A stretch of DNA of 64,000 nucleotides from Sclerurus mexicanus (taxonomy: Eukaryota > Chordata > Aves > Passeriformes > Furnariidae). The notes under the pieces were generated by a model. The model ran no database searches. It was not told where the DNA came from and was given only the letters and a program-made list of their open reading frames with translations. The translations under genes were made by a program, and so were the position numbers. Below, in pieces: positions 50,201-61,400 of the stretch (positions are counted from its first letter, which is position 1; each line of letters starts with the position of its first letter). The DNA lies in NCBI GenBank assembly GCA_013396755.1, contig VWZF01006903.1, forward strand, positions 1 through 64,000, given 5' to 3'.

Positions 50201-51390
50201 CTTTAAAAAGCAGAACAACTTCTTTGGAGTAAAGCATATATCTCTTTCAGAGGCTAAAGATAAATTTAATGAAAGATGAATAAAATAACTGTAGCCTAGT
50301 CATTGTCAGTACAAGGTGCTGTACTTTTGTTTCATCTCAGTATCCTATTAAAACAAACTTATGCAATTTTTCTGTGAACACTTGTGGGTAGTCCTCAACC
50401 TCCATAATTCTGAGGCCATTCACTCTTCCTAACCAAATTTGAAAGAGGAATAGAAAATTTAATTATCCCAGCAACTGATGCAGTGAGAAAGAAGAAAGAG
50501 ATTAGCAACATCCCCATCCCCTTGTAGAAAACATAATGCTTGAGGCCACCTCTTTCTGATTGCTAGAGAATTCATTAAGGAGTTCTGCTTAGAGAAGCAA
50601 ATCAGACTTCAGTATTTCCACTGCTCACAAAAACATCCTCCTTACAGTACAAATACGATCTCGATAATGAAACATTAATACCCTCATTTGGATTCACATA
50701 CTCACATAAAAATTTCTTTAGGTGAGATTTTGGGCAGGCACTTTGGCTATGAGAATTGACAAGAACTAGAACAAGCACTTGAGTCTTTCATTATTTTTAC
50801 TTGCAGACAGCTAAATGCTTTACAACCATTCTGAAGTGCATGCAAGACAGGTTCAAAACTACACTTCTTCTTAACCAAGCCAGAGCATCATGTGAATCCT
50901 GCTGAGGTTGCTGATGCCCAAAACTAGAGCACACTTCCACAGTAAACCTGAGCTAGAGGGGCTGGGTAAATACAGATCTCTGTGCCCTGAGCATAATCTA
51001 GTTTAAGTGCAGGCAATAGGGCAGGCCTGCATTAACTAAATACACACTTAACTGCAGTACCTCTGAATGCTGACTCTTAGCAGGTAGAAACTACAGAACC
51101 TGAAATCCAGCATTAATTCCTTGAATATTTTGTTTTAAAGATAACTTTCAGAATGCATTACTTAAAGAAGTACAAGTTAATATTCTAATTTAGGTAAGGA
51201 TTTCAGAGAAGCACTAACACATGTTCATTACTAACTGCTTTCTTTTTTCCTAGAAACACTTCTGCTAGGACGAGTAGTAGTTGGACCTTTCATGTACACA
51301 CGTGGCAAAGAACTAGAACACTGGAATGAAATGATCAGCAAGCCCAAGGAGCTGGTTAAGCGATGGCATGCTCTCTGCCAGAGCATGTAA
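40993..51390 (+). CDS. SYT15: Synaptotagmin-15, complete spliced gene (8 coding exons)
   Basis: SYT15 is an atypical synaptotagmin, a membrane-anchored tandem-C2 protein of vesicle trafficking that does not depend on calcium. Coding exons are 40993-40999, 44159-44357, 45016-45194, 45749-46044, 46821-46991, 47453-47573, 49887-50066 and 51254-51390. Phases agree at every junction and the sum is 429 codons plus TAA; human is 421. Residues 5-30 form the single membrane segment, followed by KKYCC (likely palmitoylated). Residues about 129-156 carry the family signature GTINPELYKLPEDKSETDFP. C2A is about 157-280, beginning near GRLWFSVEYEQE; C2B is about 290-415 with SLMNHNKF, NETFSF and the C-terminal WHALC. 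Acidic calcium ligands are mostly replaced in both C2 domains, as in mammals. It is divergent from GPRIN2 and convergent with SHLD2. Confidence 0.98.
44159..44357 (+). CDS. SYT15: SYT15 coding exon 2 (membrane anchor)
   Basis: The acceptor is TTGTATAG and the donor AAG/GTACGT. It encodes residues 3-69: a hydrophobic segment AVIGGILLFVLIGTTAYLLW, a basic-cysteine KKYCC motif and a polar linker. It ends in phase 2. Confidence 0.95.
45016..45194 (+). CDS. SYT15: SYT15 coding exon 3 (linker)
   Basis: The acceptor is CATATTTAG and the donor TTTGG/GTATGG. It encodes a linker with the conserved VPFIIPPTLHGRDW block, matched by the human VPFVVPPTLQGRDW. Frame in 2, out 1. Confidence 0.95.
45749..46044 (+). 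CDS. SYT15: SYT15 coding exon 4 (C2A, first part)
   Basis: The acceptor TTTCATGAAG and donor CAG/GTACCT bound 296 bases. It encodes INPELYKLPEDKSETDF and the first half of C2A (LWFSVEYEQESERLL, KTKRKTLNPQFDENF). At calcium loop 1 the usual acidic TSDP is replaced by SCSP. Confidence 0.97.
46821..46991 (+). CDS. SYT15: SYT15 coding exon 5 (C2A, second part)
   Basis: The acceptor CTGTACAG and donor GAG/GTATGT bound 57 codons in phase 0. It encodes LKFLVYHVDKQKKHHLLGQV and FPLKNEV. Calcium loop 3 retains only the middle aspartate (YHVDKQKKHH). Confidence 0.97.
47453..47573 (+). CDS. SYT15: SYT15 coding exon 6 (C2B, first part)
   Basis: The acceptor is CTTCCAAAG, chosen over two AGs 17 and 19 bases upstream because it alone keeps frame and gives PPSEHGDIQFSLSYNDYL, matching human PPSEFGDLQFCLSYNDYL. 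The donor is GTTG/GTAAGT. Confidence 0.95.
47856..47874 (+). repeat. Short 7SL/Alu-like sequence match in SYT15 intron 6
   Basis: CTGCACTCCAGCCTGGGCA is identical to the 3' domain of 7SL RNA, the part also found in primate Alu elements. Flanking bases do not extend the match convincingly. It may be a remnant of a 7SL retrocopy or coincidence. Confidence 0.25.
49887..50066 (+). CDS. SYT15: SYT15 coding exon 7 (C2B, second part)
   Basis: The acceptor CTCTCCAAG and donor GAAA/GTAAGC bound 180 bases. It encodes VYVKVSLMNHNKFIKSKKT and PVYNETFSFKADQTELDTA, the core of C2B. Intron 6 before it (2,313 bases) is the second longest after intron 1. Confidence 0.97.
51254..51390 (+). CDS. SYT15: SYT15 coding exon 8 (C2B end, stop)
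   Basis: The acceptor is TTTTTTCCTAG. It encodes LLGRVVVGPFMYTRGKELEH and the conserved WHALC near the end, then TAA at 51,388-51,390. The protein ends CQSM, a different tail from the human CRTTEP. Confidence 0.97.
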
Positions 51391-51472
51391 AGAGTACTCA
51401 TAAAAAAAACAACCTTAAAATGGAAAAGCTCTTACTATCTTTCTTATCTAAAAGGTAGCCTAAGTAGGCAAT

Positions 51473-51514
51473 AATAAAATAAGTAAATTATTTCCTGAAC
51501 CAAACACAAATAAA
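51473..51514 (+). terminator. SYT15: Candidate poly(A) signals of SYT15
   Basis: Two AATAAA hexamers, at 51,473-51,478 and 51,509-51,514, follow the stop codon by 83 and 119 bases. Either could define a short 3' UTR; the second is followed by a T/C-rich stretch. Confidence 0.55.
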
Positions 51515-54500
51515 AGACTTGGTTCCTGGTAGACTGGAACTCTCTCTTTCCTCTTTCCAAAATGTATGTACATTTTAATTAACACGCAGCAGAGTAAACA
51601 AACAGGAAGCCAAACATGATCTCCCAGTATTAGTTATTTTGACTAGTAAATTCCACTTCTTGGTCATCAGTTCTGGGCACAAATGATCACCCATCATGTG
51701 GACAGAACCCAAAATGAGCAGTAATTGTCAGTAATGACACCAGGGCTGTCTGCAGCATCACTTCACCACAGGCAGAGTGGCTTCACCAAAAGGGATGGGA
51801 GTCCACCAAGCAAGCCAAACCAGACAAACCCAAAAGACGTTGACTGACTAATAAATTTACAGTTTATTTAAAAGTATCAGCATTAGATTTAAAACCTCTT
51901 TTGAATAGGAGGGGTGGAAGGAACTGTTTATTGGTCAAAGACCCAGAAGCACCTGTTTCCTGCAGCACAGGGTATTTCTTACAGTAATTCAGTTCAGTAT
52001 TTCAGCTGACCCAAACATACATACAACACTTTGTGTTGACACTAAGGAACAAGTAGAGAAGTGAAGTCACAAGTGACTGGAGGCTTGCATGAATACTGGA
52101 ATACTCTGAGAAAGTAAGACAAGGACCTATTCTGTCTTTATACATTTCCCTCTCAACATATTTCTGCTGCAGACAGAGCATTGATTACAAGAATCCTGGA
52201 TTTGACCTGATAGGACCATTCTTACATTGAAAATCCAAGTAGCTTAAGCTCCTGGGGCATGTCTGTTTTAGTGCTAAAGTTTTTTTTGTTAAGTAAATTA
52301 CTGTTCTATAAAATAATTCAGAGCAATTATTCTTAATCAAAATAAAATAGGACATTCTTCTCTTCTTGATTTTTCACTGGGGACCTGAACTCTGTACCTT
52401 TCACACTGTAGAATCATAAACCAGACACACAGACTATGGCAGGAAAACATTTTGTACAGTTGTGTTCCAAGAGGATCATAATCTTTACAGCTGAAATAAA
52501 ACCAGCTTCCTTTCAAACAGGATACAATATTAATTAATTTAATATATTAAAAAATGGGGCTTCTCTGGACAGATGAGAACACTTTCCATTTTGATAATAT
52601 TGTTATTATCTAAAGGAAATATTATGAATTAGAAGATATCACAGAGGAATTTTAAGATAACACATTTCCCTGATCCACCAACTGAAATGTTACATGGTAG
52701 CCTTAGTCTGTCTTGCTAACTGCACCCCTGGATACAAGATAAGCCTAAACTCCTTACATTAAAACTCAATTTTACAAAGTGCTCAACCCTCATTATATCT
52801 CTGCTAAATTAGTAACACCAGCACCCTCCACCCCAAAGAGCTGTTTTCAAATTTTAGTCCTACAAAACTACTGCAAACCAATCTGATAAGGAACATATTT
52901 GATCTGGGATGAAAAACTACATAGTTATCATACAGTTAATATATTACTATAATAAAATAATTTTACAAAATGTTGTCCTTCTTTACATAAATCATACCAA
53001 TAAAGATCTTAAAAGTAACTTACTAAAAAGTAATGTTTCAGACAGTTTACTAGCTTGTGTGGGAAGATGCATGTAATGTAGTGTCTGTTAACAAATACCT
53101 CTGAAGTGGGAAGACACCTGTCTGACTTCATGTACAGTATGGTCCATGTAATAAAAAATTGCATTGTACTAATGCGATCCTCTTTTCTTTGTGCAACCTC
53201 TATATTAAAGTAGCAGTACTTCTATCTTGTACATTCAATAATTTCAGCTAAAATCATGAAGAAACATATTTAAATGCACTTACCAGTGTATTTGACTGCT
53301 CAGTTACCCAAGTGAAGTAAATGAGAAAGGCCCTTTTTGTCTCTTCCGGAACAAGAGCTATTTCAGTAAAGCAAGAAACATTAAATACGGAGTCACAATA
53401 CACTATTATTATTGTCAAATTATAGAGCAACTTTTTTTACCTGCTGCCTTTTATATAACATCCATCTGATCCTGCGCTTGAGAGTTACATTGAGATGGAG
53501 GAGGAATGACTACAAGACTGCTCAGTGCCTACCAGGGGTATCTTTCCTCTAAAAAATGTTAAATTGTTACAAAGATGCATAGCACAGAAAACGCCATCTA
53601 AGAAATATACATTAAATAGATACAAGATCATACAAAATGTGACAGCGTTCGCAATGCTTCCCATGACTATTGACAAATACAGGATTTTCTAAAGCTCTGC
53701 AATAAATCTAGCATGTAACTTCATGAAGGTACCACCTCATCAGCAGCAATTTACCACCCTTTTAGAACAAACATGAATAATGGCTACATTCTTGTTCTAG
53801 AGAACAGGATCCTGGAGAAGCACTACCACTATTCAAGCAGAGTATTTATTTATAAACCTTTTTGGATCACCCTCTACCTTACCTTATTCTACCAATTAAA
53901 ATTATACCCATACATACCATTCTTTCAGAAAGCCTAATGATCACTGCCATCTGCACTAATCCATCCTTCCTCTAAGTGAGAAAATGAGAGATCAGATTTG
54001 AAAATTACTTGTTGCTAACATAACTGTACATTCTAAAAGCAGCAGCTTGATGAAACTGGAGAGGAGAAAGATGCACTAGAGGTGATAAAGCAGCGGACAG
54101 CTCCTTCAGAAGAAATATCTGTGCCAGGCATAGAAAGTAAAGTGACTTTGTGTTTGAAAGGTAGGGAGAAAAGTCTGAAGTAGTAAACACAAGGCAGCAG
54201 GACCCAGAACTTTTACATGGAATTCCTAAAATGAAGATGGGAACCACCCTATGGCATCATGCTTGTACCTTGGATTTCAAGAAGGAATACCGTCAAACAA
54301 GAGTCAGAGGGCTGACCAGCAAAACCATGAGAACAAAACAAGGCAGTGGGGTCCAGTCAGCCAGAGAGACCTAAGCCCAGTACATGGAACTTGGTGCTTA
54401 GCCCTACAATCCAGAGGGCATGACTTCTGCCCAAAGTCATCAAGTCAGCCTACTGAGACCACACATTGACAGGATATAAAACAGTCGTTAGGGTTTCTCT

Positions 54501-55154
54501 AATGTAACTGATGACTGCGTCTCAAGAGTCTTATTAAACTCAAAATGCTCATGGAATGTTTTCACTGAGATAGGATCAGCATAACAATACCTTATTTGAA
54601 TCCAAACGCTGACACTGCTCTTCCCTTCAACATAGTTTTCTCTGGCATTCAGAAATCCACATTCTAGAACCAGATGCTACCATGTAAGCATAATTAGAAT
54701 AAGATACAAAAGGCACAGATGCTTAGAATTTTCCCCAAGGTGATGGACAATGCCATCCTGGTTTTGCCAGGTCACATTAAACTAAAGGTAAAAAGTGCTT
54801 TTACAGCAAGGTGAAATTCAATCATTGTAAGTATTTTGACAAAAGCAAAAGACATAACCAAGTTAGAGATAGCATACAGAATAAGACAAACAAAAATCTT
54901 ATAACTAAAATATTACTGAATCCTGTCTGTTTTATTCTGGTCTACCAGATGTGGGGAAAAGTCAGTCTCTCCATAATAGTGAATTTTTCTGAGGACAAGA
55001 AGAAAAACAGTCAGGAAAAGTTTATTAAGATAAAAATACATGTATAAAAATATACTCTATGATAATTCATCAGTATTACAGGAGCAGTATGTATATTACC
55101 AGATATTCTGTACCCGTCCTTTTGATGGTTTTTCTTTTTTCACAAGTTAAATCC
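51515..55154. other. Tail-to-tail spacer between SYT15 and SHLD2
   Basis: About 3.6 kb of AT-rich DNA between the 3' ends of two convergent genes. It may include longer 3' UTR forms of either. No gene, RNA gene or clear interspersed repeat was seen; the open frames are short and uninformative. Confidence 0.6.
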
Positions 55155-55160
55155 TTTATT
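55155..55160 (-). terminator. SHLD2: Candidate poly(A) signal of SHLD2
   Basis: AATAAA on the minus strand lies 108 bases past the SHLD2 stop codon, a normal spacing for a short 3' UTR. Confidence 0.6.
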
Positions 55161-55267
55161 GTAACATTTTAAAGATACTTGCTTCCTTCAGCTAGTTTCT
55201 TTTTCTTCTACTTGCCATCTGTGTGTTCTTACGGTCTTGTGACTCAGTTACTGCAGAGGTCAGTGCT

Positions 55268-55440
55268 TCAAAGATCAGGATGGAAATTTAGCAGATGGAA
55301 ATCCTTTTGCAAAGGGTAGCTGTTTTCATCTAGCACAAAATGGCTCCTGATTTCCACCCAATAGGATGCCTCTGTATCTGCCAGCAGCGAATGGCACAGA
55401 TCTGCTACTACTGTCTTGTAGGTGATATCTGAAGAGGGCA
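55268..55440 (-). CDS. SHLD2: SHLD2 last coding exon
   Basis: The acceptor is TCCTTTGCAG. It encodes PSSDITYKTVVADLCHSLLA and FVLDENSYPLQKDFHLLNF, then HPDL and TGA. The human protein continues several residues further (DIVKHGANARL), so the avian tail is shorter. Confidence 0.95.
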
Positions 55441-58400
55441 CTGCAAAGGACAGAACAATCCAATTTACACTTGATTTTCACAATAGCACCTAACATTCAA
55501 GTTCTCTCTCCATGAAAGCTCCACTGAATTATTGGAAGTGTAGTTCAACAACTGAATAGAAAATTTGCTTTTATTTTTAATTATTTTTTTGAAAACCATG
55601 AGCTGAGCCTGTTTCTCATTAAACTGTTAACACCTGTGAATCAAGTACAACACCTCTCAGGTCAAACAGGATGGATCAAGCAAAGCTTGTCTGAACCACT
55701 TCTCAGTGTTTCACATCATGAAAGCATGTCAACTGTTTGTAAAAACTGCTAAGAGATTCTATTTTGCATATAAGGAATACATTTAGTAATTGAATATTTA
55801 GCTATATAATTACAACTATTTAGTTATATAATAAAAGGGGTTTTCTTAAACTGTCAATAATTAAAAATTTTCTTCCAATGTCACCTTTGCTGCTGGTTTC
55901 TGTCACAGGTAATTCATGGAACAGTACCTACTGATCTGTTCAGCCAGCCTGCAGGAATATTAAGGAAGATTTTTTCCATCAACTCAGACACCACATGAAC
56001 ATAAATTTCATATCCTTCATCTTCTACTGTCATCAAAGCAGGTCTAGATCAGAAAATAAAAGTGTTTTGTAAGATAGCTGCTATTTTGGGTTTTTCATTG
56101 AAGCAAAATTTCTGAAAGGAATACAATTTAATATTTCTCTGAAATATAATACCAAAAACTAAAAAAACAATAAAATCTCTATGCACTCATCTGTCAAATC
56201 TATAGCACTGGAATGAGTTTGAGGTATAGACACTGAATTTACTACTCAATGTTAAAATAATTTGTATAGGAAGCCTTACTTTCAGAGAACCACTGAAAAA
56301 ATTGCTGTATCACTTGTCTTTCCTGGAAAACAACAAGAACTGCACCGTCATGAAATTACTGTTATTTATGGCTCTGAACTCTAAGCATAAAGGTTAATAT
56401 GTAAGTGTATGTACTTACAAATATCCAACGGGTACATAACATATTGAAATGCAAAGAAGGGAGATGAGCTTAGGTGTATCTTTATCATCTGTATCAACAT
56501 CACCCAATATTATCTGTTTTAATACATCGCTTCATAGCCACATAATACCAAGGTATAACTGTACTTTAACAACTACTAAATGTTTTCACAAATCACTAAA
56601 CAAATAAAAAATCCCTCATTGGAAATACTACCAAGGTGATGCATTCTTACTAATCCAATCAGAGCAAAATTTTAGTGCAAAAATGACAGGCTTTTCCCTG
56701 AAAAAGTTGGACATGTAAGTTCTACATCAAAATGTATTCACATGCCGAGAGTGCAAACATCAGAAATCTCTATCATCTTTTTACCAACTTTTGTGGAGAA
56801 GACAATTAAGGTCCTTCAGGCCCACTGAGAAGACCTTTTCAGTTAAGAAAAATACCTCTTCACACTTAATACTCCCTCATAGGAAAATAAACAGCATATA
56901 AACTTAGAGATGCAAGACTATTTCGCATAGAGGAAAAAGACTAAGCCACTACCTTGGTTAGATAAATAGGATACTAGTATTTAAGTCAATAGTATTAAAC
57001 TCACTATGAAAGAGTTTAGAAAGAATTTGAGAAGGAATTTAGATAGAAAATCTACATATTCTAGAACTCTATTACATGCCTGATTGTCTCAATTAACATT
57101 CTCTAGCTCCATCTTTCGAGTCACTATGATACATTTCAAAAGCCCAAGTTCAAATTACAAACTGAATAGTTAATAATGATGTTCCTACATCAGCTGGATC
57201 CATTTAGTTTATTTTCTCTAAGTGTGACTACACATGTCTCACAGTGCCATCTGGTGATAACTCAGTATCTCTGCTCTCTGAGAATGCTGAGTGAAAACAT
57301 TTATATCAATGCTATTTCTGCAAGGCTAAAGCTGATTAATCAGTTTAAAAATATGGTTGTGCATTCACACAATTTCAAACTTAGGCTGGAACAAGACTCT
57401 TGAGGAGTTTTCCTTTGGTCCTCAAGCTTCTATTCCATCTTAGCTTTCTCTGACACACTACTGTGTAAGCATCATTTCTGTATGACATAGTAGTCAAAGA
57501 AATTAAGAAGTCAGATTTAAACTAAGAATATTGCATGTGAATAGTGGCAGTGTAATACAGCATTTCAAGAAAAACTCCTTGAAAATTCATTAGACAGGGA
57601 TTGCTAACCACACCTTAAATAATTTTAGATATGGGGGAAGTTAAAATGGAGAAAGTTGAAGTTTGCTTCCCTAATAATACACGTTATTTTAGCTTTATTT
57701 TGTTTACCTGTAGAATGTTTTTACTTTGTTGTACGGCAAACATCTAATACATTGCTTGTAGATCATGTTCTCATCAGCCTGCAGTTCTAAACCACATTTG
57801 GCACAACCTGAATATGTAATCATAGGCAGAGAAGCCAAAATGTACTCCAGTGAAGTGTCAGCAGAGAAGATGAGTTGCTTGTACTGACCAGTTGAAACGG
57901 TAAACTTCAATTCTAAGACATGGGCTTTCATTTGAATCACTCCTACAGAAACAACAAGTTCAATCAAATCTGAATTCAGTTTTATTTATAACTGAAAGCA
58001 AAAGCAAGGGTTACAGCTGATTCAAAACCAAAATAATTATCAATAAAACTTTCTGATTTTTTTCCCCCTTTAGTAACAACATGCTCACATTTTTAGAGAT
58101 GTTTTATGTAGGGAAAAATCACTGTGGTTAAATATTATTGTAAAATATATGCAAATACTACATCCTCAGGTACTATCATGGTAGATGCCACTATAGAAGA
58201 GCTTGAATAAGACAATAAAATTGTGCAAATAGTTTCCAAGTGATTTTCTTCCCACTAATTTAGAGACACTAAAAAGCAAAGCTTTTTACTATTCAACACT
58301 TTTCACTATTTATACATAAACTGGAGTTAAATGCTGCAATACCAACTTCAGTTACTTCCTAGAATTTAACACCAGCCCTAGCAATCCCTTAGGTTTACCT

Positions 58401-61400
58401 GGGAGAGGGTAACTGTGTAAAATGTGTTTTGTAATAAGTTTTCAGTAGCAGTAGCTATTTTACTCTTGATTTAGAAAGTTCCAGTTTTGGAGAAATACTA
58501 TTAGACAAACGTTCAGTGATTAATCACATCATTACTGGACTAAAGTCAGCATTCCTCCCTACGTTCCAAAGCTGTCTTTGTATGGTACCACATAGCCCAG
58601 CTATCTCACCACTGGGCTCGTGAGATGAAGGCTGCATCAGTTTGGCTGAGTAGTAAGCAGCAGCCTCCAGAATAAATTCAGACTCTCAGACCTGTGCTAC
58701 CTTAAAAAAATAAGCATTTTACTTCATCAACACAACATCTATTTTGCTCAGTTCTGCCTAGCACAACAGACATGACAGAACTATGGATAACACTTACCTG
58801 AGCATTTTTCCTCCAAGTGTGCCGAGAGCTTTGTCAACTGAATGAGGGATGTTTGGCTTTTCTGAAACTTTTCTTTAAATTCAATTGCCCTTTTGTCATC
58901 ATCAAATAAGCACTCGCAGGATGACCATGGAGTTGTGTGCAGTTCCAAGTCACCTGAGACAGAACTACGTTGGACCAGAAGGTATTTGAAGTCCCATATG
59001 TGATCTGCAGAACAAAAAAAGCAAACAGAACAGTTTACTTTCTTATACTGTGGCAAATTTATAGCAAGCTAAGGTCACTTACAGGATTGAGTAACAAATC
59101 AGAAAGACATCATCATATGGTCAGCTCTGGCAACTGGATTTCAAGTCCAATGACATGTAGGGTTTTTCCTTTCTTTCCCTATAAACTTTGCCCAAGTCCT
59201 CCCACAACAGAAATGTCATTTCACCTTTACCAAATTCAGTTTTCAAGACAAATTGACCTCTTGAAAAAGAAACCAGCTCTGGTAGTTGTCAGCTCTAATA
59301 AAGAAATGTTGGCAATCTCTCAAAGCAAAAAATCTTCATGTTATTAATCAACCTCCATCTTTAATATCTCCCTGTTTTTCAATCTTCTATCTCCACAATG
59401 CTCTGATTTAAAAATAGTACTTAATTTTTCATCTTTCCATTCTCTCTGTAATAAAAAATAATTTTAAAATGGAGATTACAGAAGAGGAACATACTTTGTG
59501 TTGTCCTTCACTTCATTATAAGAATCTGGTATCCACCTATCAAACACGTCTGATAATCATTTAGGCACATTTCATGTACTTGCTCAAGGTGAAAGCTGCA
59601 GCCAAAATAATAATTTTTGGAAGCAAGGTTAGAAAAACGCAGATTTTTATTTTTTTTAATGTATTCAGGTGTTGCTATAGGCATTTTATTAGCATGTTTT
59701 AGCATTTTCCTATTTTGGATTAGTCTGATTTTTGGTGATAACATGCTAAAACTGCAAGCTCATGAAAAATCTGCTGCCAGATGCAGTGTTTTACAGTAAA
59801 ATATTAAAAAAAAATTGTCTGAGCATTAGTCTAGTTTGATGCACCTCACAGTTAACTAGAGATCTTGCAGCTCCCCCAGAACTGAGTATGCTTCAGTCCG
59901 AAGGAAGGTCAGGCAGTAACACTGCAGCAACACTGAGAAAAAATCTAAACAGGAGGAAACAAATGGACACTTGGCAAGAGGGGATATATGAAACAGGGGA
60001 CAGAGTCTAACCAGAGAACAAGATTAAAATCTATCTTGAATTAAACTGCTATTCAGATCTTCAGCATTCCCCTGTTGATTAAAAACTTACCACAAACTTG
60101 AGTAAACTATAAGTAATCAAGTTCACAGAAGTGTATTTAATGAAATATCTCTTTATTTTTTGGTAGTCTAAACCAGGTGAATGTAAAGCACGAATTGAAT
60201 GTCTGATAACTGCGTACTGAAGTCCAGACTGATTTTTAGAACAAGAAGAAAAAGAAAGGATTTTTGGATGCTCTAGAACTATATAGGCTTACACACTTCG
60301 AGTATGTAGACAGATGAAAAATTACAAGCCTCCATACCTTCCCCTACAAGATAATGAAGTTTCTAATCTGCTCCTACAACCAGCAAACACATACCAGAGC
60401 TGTGGTACAACTCCTGCCAAGGAGTCCGTGGTCACGGTGGTGTTCCTGTAGCCCACTCACACTATTTAGCTGCTGTGTTGTTTAGTATCCTGTGAATTTT
60501 TATTTTGGCTATCTTACTGGAATCGAATGTTCATGGTTCGTTCATGATTAAGTATTTGAACAATTGAGAAATCACTCTTATCTTGAATTTCAGATAAACA
60601 TTGAATCATAAAGATGCCAACTGCCAGATGCACAGAACACTAGCTGGAGAATAAGACACAAGGTTTACAAACACAAACAATACTACTGAGATCTACATGT
60701 TATACTTCTGTGTTTTAAGCATCACAGAATGATATACTGTTGTGTCTAATAAATTACTTCTGGTATCTTCTTTTTGAAGCTACAAAAAAACTTCAAATTC
60801 TGTATTTTGAAATGTGTAATATTCTAGATGACTAAATTCTGTAAGATTTCTAAGTATCAAACAAACAATATATACCTGCTAACACTCAAATATGCACAAA
60901 AATAAGAGCCATGTAGGCATTATGTAGCAAAGTTACTGCTTGAATCGGACCATTTTCTTCAAGTACTTTAAAAGGCAGGTCTTGAAGTTAAAATGATTTC
61001 TAGGAATGGAGATTACTTATAAATTGAAGTGGAACTAGCAGAATTCAATGTCTATGTTTAACAGGTAAAAAGTCACCATGAAGTTGTTTAACCTTTAGAG
61101 ATTTTATCTTGTGCTATCTGAAAACTGGCTTTTTAGGAGGACATATTCAGTGTTTCAAGTAATACACTATTTACTTCCTAAGTGTATTCATTGATCAGAA
61201 GTTTAAACTGAAGTTATCAATTTAACAAAAACCTAGTTGCACTTATTTTAAAAGAACAAAGCCAGGAATAAATCAAAATTTAGTATTAGTCACTGCCGAA
61301 ACACAGGCTATGTAATTACTGCAAGAGCTGCTTTCAGTCAGTTACAGTGATACCATTAGGACATAAAGCTTGACTCTGCAGTAAGGTGGACAGCAGAGAA

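Noticed and set aside
58970..59347. 125-codon plus-strand frame
   Set aside because: It overlaps a SHLD2 exon antisense and then intron; no domain is recognisable.
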